This document shows, one piece after another, positions 4,730 through 7,420 of a stretch of 7,420 bases of DNA. Origin of the DNA: Gammaproteobacteria bacterium (GTDB lineage: Bacteria; Pseudomonadota; Gammaproteobacteria; Comchoanobacterales; Comchoanobacteraceae); assembly GCA_030829925.1 (NCBI GenBank), contig JAURNZ010000075.1, positions 1-7,420 on the forward strand, read 5' to 3'. A model generated the notes under the pieces. That model ran no database searches. It was not told where the DNA came from and worked only from the letters and a program-made list of their open reading frames with translations. Both the position numbers and the translations under genes were made by a program. Positions within the stretch are counted from its first letter, which is position 1, and every line of letters starts with the position of its first letter.

Positions 4730-7339
4730 ATGAAATATAAGAAAACAATATTTTTTGTCTTATGCATTGCCTTTCTTTGGTGTCTCCCTCGGATAACTGG
4801 TTTTGTTACAAGTCAGTATATAGATCGAAATCAAAATTTAGTACATGTGAGTGGGTTAAGTGTAAGCTTAACAAAAATTAAGGCTAATAAAATAAGTCTT
4901 ACATATGGATCAAGCATAATTCATTTAGAAAACTTACGAGTAAGTATGCAGCCGTGGCAGTGGTTATATCGTGGCATACATTTTGATGACGTTAAGATTA
5001 ATTCATTAACAATAATCAATCGTGATAGTGATTTAACGTCTGAAGAAACTAAGTCATCTGCCATAAAAAAAATGCCATTTGTAGCATCGATGAAAAGTGT
5101 ATTAATAAATGAGGTAAAAGTTGATGACTTTAGTTTAGGAAAAGTAGACGGTAGAATCGAAAATAAAGGTTTGTTTGGAAAAAAAATAATGCTGACATTT
5201 CATGGGTTACAAAAATCAACCATAGAAATCGAATCAACCAATGGTAAATTTACAAATTTTACATATAAAATTGTTGCTCTTAGTCATAAGGTTTCGGGTT
5301 TGTTCGCTTTAAAAGCAAATAATATCAACTTTGTTGTAAATGAGTTTAAGGATATCTACCCCAAAGGTTTACATGTCACACATGACAACAATGTTTGGGT
5401 TGTTTCTGATTATATCAACAAAAAAGACATCATTGGTAAGATAGGTGGAACGAATGGATTTGTTAACTTTGTTCATAAAAATGTAGACATGGCCTTTAAG
5501 TATAAAAATCGTGATTGGACACTTGAGTTTAAAAGTAGACATTTAGATTTAGATTTCAAACATGCTAAAAGTTTAAAGGGGATTATAAAAATGAATGAAT
5601 ACCCTTTTATGGACCGACTTTTAACGGGCGTAATTTTTGCCAATAAGAACAGTAATAATTTAAAAATTAATGGCCAGTTACATGCGTTCAATTATTTATC
5701 TAAGGATAAGCTTCAATTTAATATTTCAAACGTTGGTGCAGCGCTTTCTGGAATGATCAATTATGTTTTTGAGAATGGTGATCGTTTTAATATTCGCCTT
5801 GATAAAAAACAGAATGAACAGATATTAAAATTGAAACAAGATGGAAAAATTAATCATGCTGCATTTAATGCAAGTCAGATTGTATATTTATTTAAGGATC
5901 ATTTTGAGATAGGTTGGTTGCCTATTAAGTATGGTGAATATATATGGAAAAATAAGAAAAAAACTCAATTTTCATTATTTGATAACGGAGTGCGTATAGC
6001 ACCGGATTGTTTTGTGAATGATATTCGAGGCAGTGTGTGTTTTTCACTTAATTTGGGTCAAGCAAGTGAACAAAGTGGTATTGTAATTAATTATATGGCT
6101 AAAGAAAAAATTGATTTTTCAGATTGGATTCCAAAACCATTTATCATTTCCGACTTTAAATTTAAGGGATCCATCAATTTAAAATATCTAATTGCTGAAA
6201 AGTATCCAATCATAGACATAGAAATTGAAGACTCCACTTTTCAGTTTGATCCATTAATTATGGCTGAAATTCCATTCTCAATGCATTCATATATTAATGA
6301 AGGAAAGGGTGTCATACATTTTCGTGATGGTACATGGACATATGATATGAAATTAATTACAGCGCAAGGTGGTCAAATAGTTCTAGATAGTCAGAAAGAA
6401 CAAAACATTCAATGGTCTAATTTGTTATCTGGATATCAAAATGATACATTTTCAATTTCTAATGGTTCAGGTCATTGGAATCAAAAAGATTATACATGTC
6501 ATATGGATATTGATTTTAAAGGAGGGGAAGTGCTTCTTTCAGATTATTATCCCAAAGTCTCAAACCCAGTTAAGGTAAACCGATTTAACATCCCAATCAA
6601 TTTTACATTTCGTTTGACTAATAGTGCACCAATTAAATTAAATGTTTTGGGTATTGAAGGGTTAATTAATATTGATTTATCAGTAGTAGAAAAAGAATCT
6701 GTGTGGATTGCTAATGGTGAAATTTATATGTTGCCTGGTGGTATTTTTAGAAAGAATGTTGAACCTGTAACTGTAAAAGAAGCTAAGATTCTTTATTATA
6801 ACAATGATGTGTTGGACCCATTCATTCAACTTTCCCTAGAAAAACGTCAAACATTATTAACTCGACAGGATCAAATTTCAAATTATAAAGATGAACTTCT
6901 AGGTGTTATATTCTATGGTAAGCTAAGAAATTATCAAATTCAGACATATTCTTCTCCTTCGGGGATAAGCGAATTTATAATTTTACAAACGGTGCTTATT
7001 AATCCAATCTTGTTTTCAAGTCAAAACAGTAGTGACTCATCAAATTTGCTAGGTTCTTTAGCAAGCTCTATTAGAGATATAAGAATGCTGCTACCAATAG
7101 ATCAAATTACTTTTAGACCAGCTGAGCGTAACGAGTCATTGATTGATCCTTATGAAGAGTCTTCAACTGTTTCATTAATGAAGCGAATCACTCAGTCAGT
7201 TGGTTTGTATGCTCGTCTTGGATCATTACCCCAAGACAATATATTTAGCCTGATCTATCGTCGTCCAAACCGCAATGTAGGCACGCAGCTTTATTCAAAT
7301 TATGAGTCACAAGGTATTAATTTAGTGTTTTCAAACTAA
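4730..7339 (+). CDS. tamB: Translocation and assembly module TamB, short form
   Basis: TamB is anchored in the inner membrane and crosses the periplasm as a long hydrophobic beta groove that docks on TamA. It belongs to the AsmA-like bridge proteins linked to phospholipid transport and outer-membrane assembly. An N-terminal signal anchor is visible (KYKK, then hydrophobic 6-19). An AsmA/TamB-like start follows (VSGLSVSLTKIKANKISLTYG, 40-60, then the PWQWLYRGIHFDDVKINSL region, 75-93), then several hundred residues of amphipathic beta repeats. The C-terminal TamB (DUF490) domain is recognisable by A-N-G-x-x-x-x-LPGGIF (661-673), DPFIQLSLEKR (696-706) and a terminal barrel-like segment ending GINLVFSN. 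At 869 residues it is far shorter than E. coli TamB (1259), with both ends intact, so the bridge appears shortened rather than broken. YdbH is of similar length (879), but the C-terminal domain and the position 2 bases behind tamA favour TamB. Confidence 0.88.
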   Translation: MKYKKTIFFVLCIAFLWCLPRITGFVTSQYIDRNQNLVHVSGLSVSLTKIKANKISLTYGSSIIHLENLRVSMQPWQWLYRGIHFDDVKINSLTIINRDSDLTSEETKSSAIKKMPFVASMKSVLINEVKVDDFSLGKVDGRIENKGLFGKKIMLTFHGLQKSTIEIESTNGKFTNFTYKIVALSHKVSGLFALKANNINFVVNEFKDIYPKGLHVTHDNNVWVVSDYINKKDIIGKIGGTNGFVNFVHKNVDMAFKYKNRDWTLEFKSRHLDLDFKHAKSLKGIIKMNEYPFMDRLLTGVIFANKNSNNLKINGQLHAFNYLSKDKLQFNISNVGAALSGMINYVFENGDRFNIRLDKKQNEQILKLKQDGKINHAAFNASQIVYLFKDHFEIGWLPIKYGEYIWKNKKKTQFSLFDNGVRIAPDCFVNDIRGSVCFSLNLGQASEQSGIVINYMAKEKIDFSDWIPKPFIISDFKFKGSINLKYLIAEKYPIIDIEIEDSTFQFDPLIMAEIPFSMHSYINEGKGVIHFRDGTWTYDMKLITAQGGQIVLDSQKEQNIQWSNLLSGYQNDTFSISNGSGHWNQKDYTCHMDIDFKGGEVLLSDYYPKVSNPVKVNRFNIPINFTFRLTNSAPIKLNVLGIEGLINIDLSVVEKESVWIANGEIYMLPGGIFRKNVEPVTVKEAKILYYNNDVLDPFIQLSLEKRQTLLTRQDQISNYKDELLGVIFYGKLRNYQIQTYSSPSGISEFIILQTVLINPILFSSQNSSDSSNLLGSLASSIRDIRMLLPIDQITFRPAERNESLIDPYEESSTVSLMKRITQSVGLYARLGSLPQDNIFSLIYRRPNRNVGTQLYSNYESQGINLVFSN

Positions 7340-7377
7340 AGACAATATACAATTAACCAAAAAAAATATATTAATCT

Positions 7378-7419
7378 AGCTTATGTTTTGCAATAAATAA
7401 TACGGAGATAAGCTTTTTT
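7378..7419 (+). terminator. Weak hairpin with T-run after tamB, possible terminator
   Basis: AGCTTAT (7378-7384) and ATAAGCT (7408-7414) can pair as a 7-base-pair stem closing a 23-base loop, followed by T residues to 7419. Its position 39 bases after the tamB stop suits a terminator. The stem has only two G:C pairs and the loop is long, so it would be weak. The GGAG at 7404-7407 could instead belong to the leader of a gene starting just past the edge. The rest of 7340-7420 shows nothing else. Confidence 0.25.
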
Positions 7420-7420
7420 C

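Noticed and set aside
5473..5691. Minus-strand open frame inside tamB
   Set aside because: It is hydrophobic only because it mirrors Lys- and Asn-rich codons. There is no start signal and no gap in tamB.

Overview
The window looks like chromosomal DNA of an AT-rich gammaproteobacterium. The evidence is an outer-membrane TamA/TamB pair, which implies a diderm cell, a glyA-nrdR-nusB cluster, and a small protein resembling the DNA polymerase III psi subunit, which is known mainly from Gammaproteobacteria. The base composition and compact coding would fit a host-associated or reduced-genome lineage such as Legionellales or relatives. That placement is inference and I would not go below class level.

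Layout. Positions 2-520 (+) hold the 3' part of an unrecognised membrane protein that enters from the left edge. Its last 104 bases run antisense through the end of nusB. Positions 417-2917 (-) hold a tight operon, transcribed right to left: a holD-like gene, glyA, nrdR, nusB. The glyA/nrdR and nrdR/nusB junctions are both TAATG stop/start overlaps. The 85-base divergent spacer (2918-3002) carries a good sigma70-type promoter for the minus-strand operon and a weaker candidate facing the other way, with overlapping -35 elements. Positions 3003-7339 (+) hold tamA and tamB, separated by 2 bases. The last 81 bases hold only a weak hairpin with a T-run and possibly the leader of a following gene.

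How the genes work together. The minus-strand operon has a DNA-replication and nucleotide flavour. HolD is a clamp-loader accessory subunit. GlyA makes 5,10-methylene-tetrahydrofolate, used for thymidylate and purines. NrdR represses ribonucleotide reductase genes. NusB acts in rRNA antitermination. The riboflavin genes that commonly lie between nrdR and nusB in related bacteria are absent here. The plus-strand pair encodes the translocation and assembly module, an Omp85-family barrel (TamA) and an inner-membrane-anchored periplasmic bridge (TamB), which work in outer-membrane biogenesis and lipid transport. TamB is clearly shorter than the E. coli protein.

I see no mobile element, CRISPR array, tRNA or rRNA. 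Most of the window is ordinary core genome. The points of interest are the convergent overlap, the operon composition, the shared divergent promoter, the poor leader of tamA and the short TamB. I did not find a convincing undescribed system.
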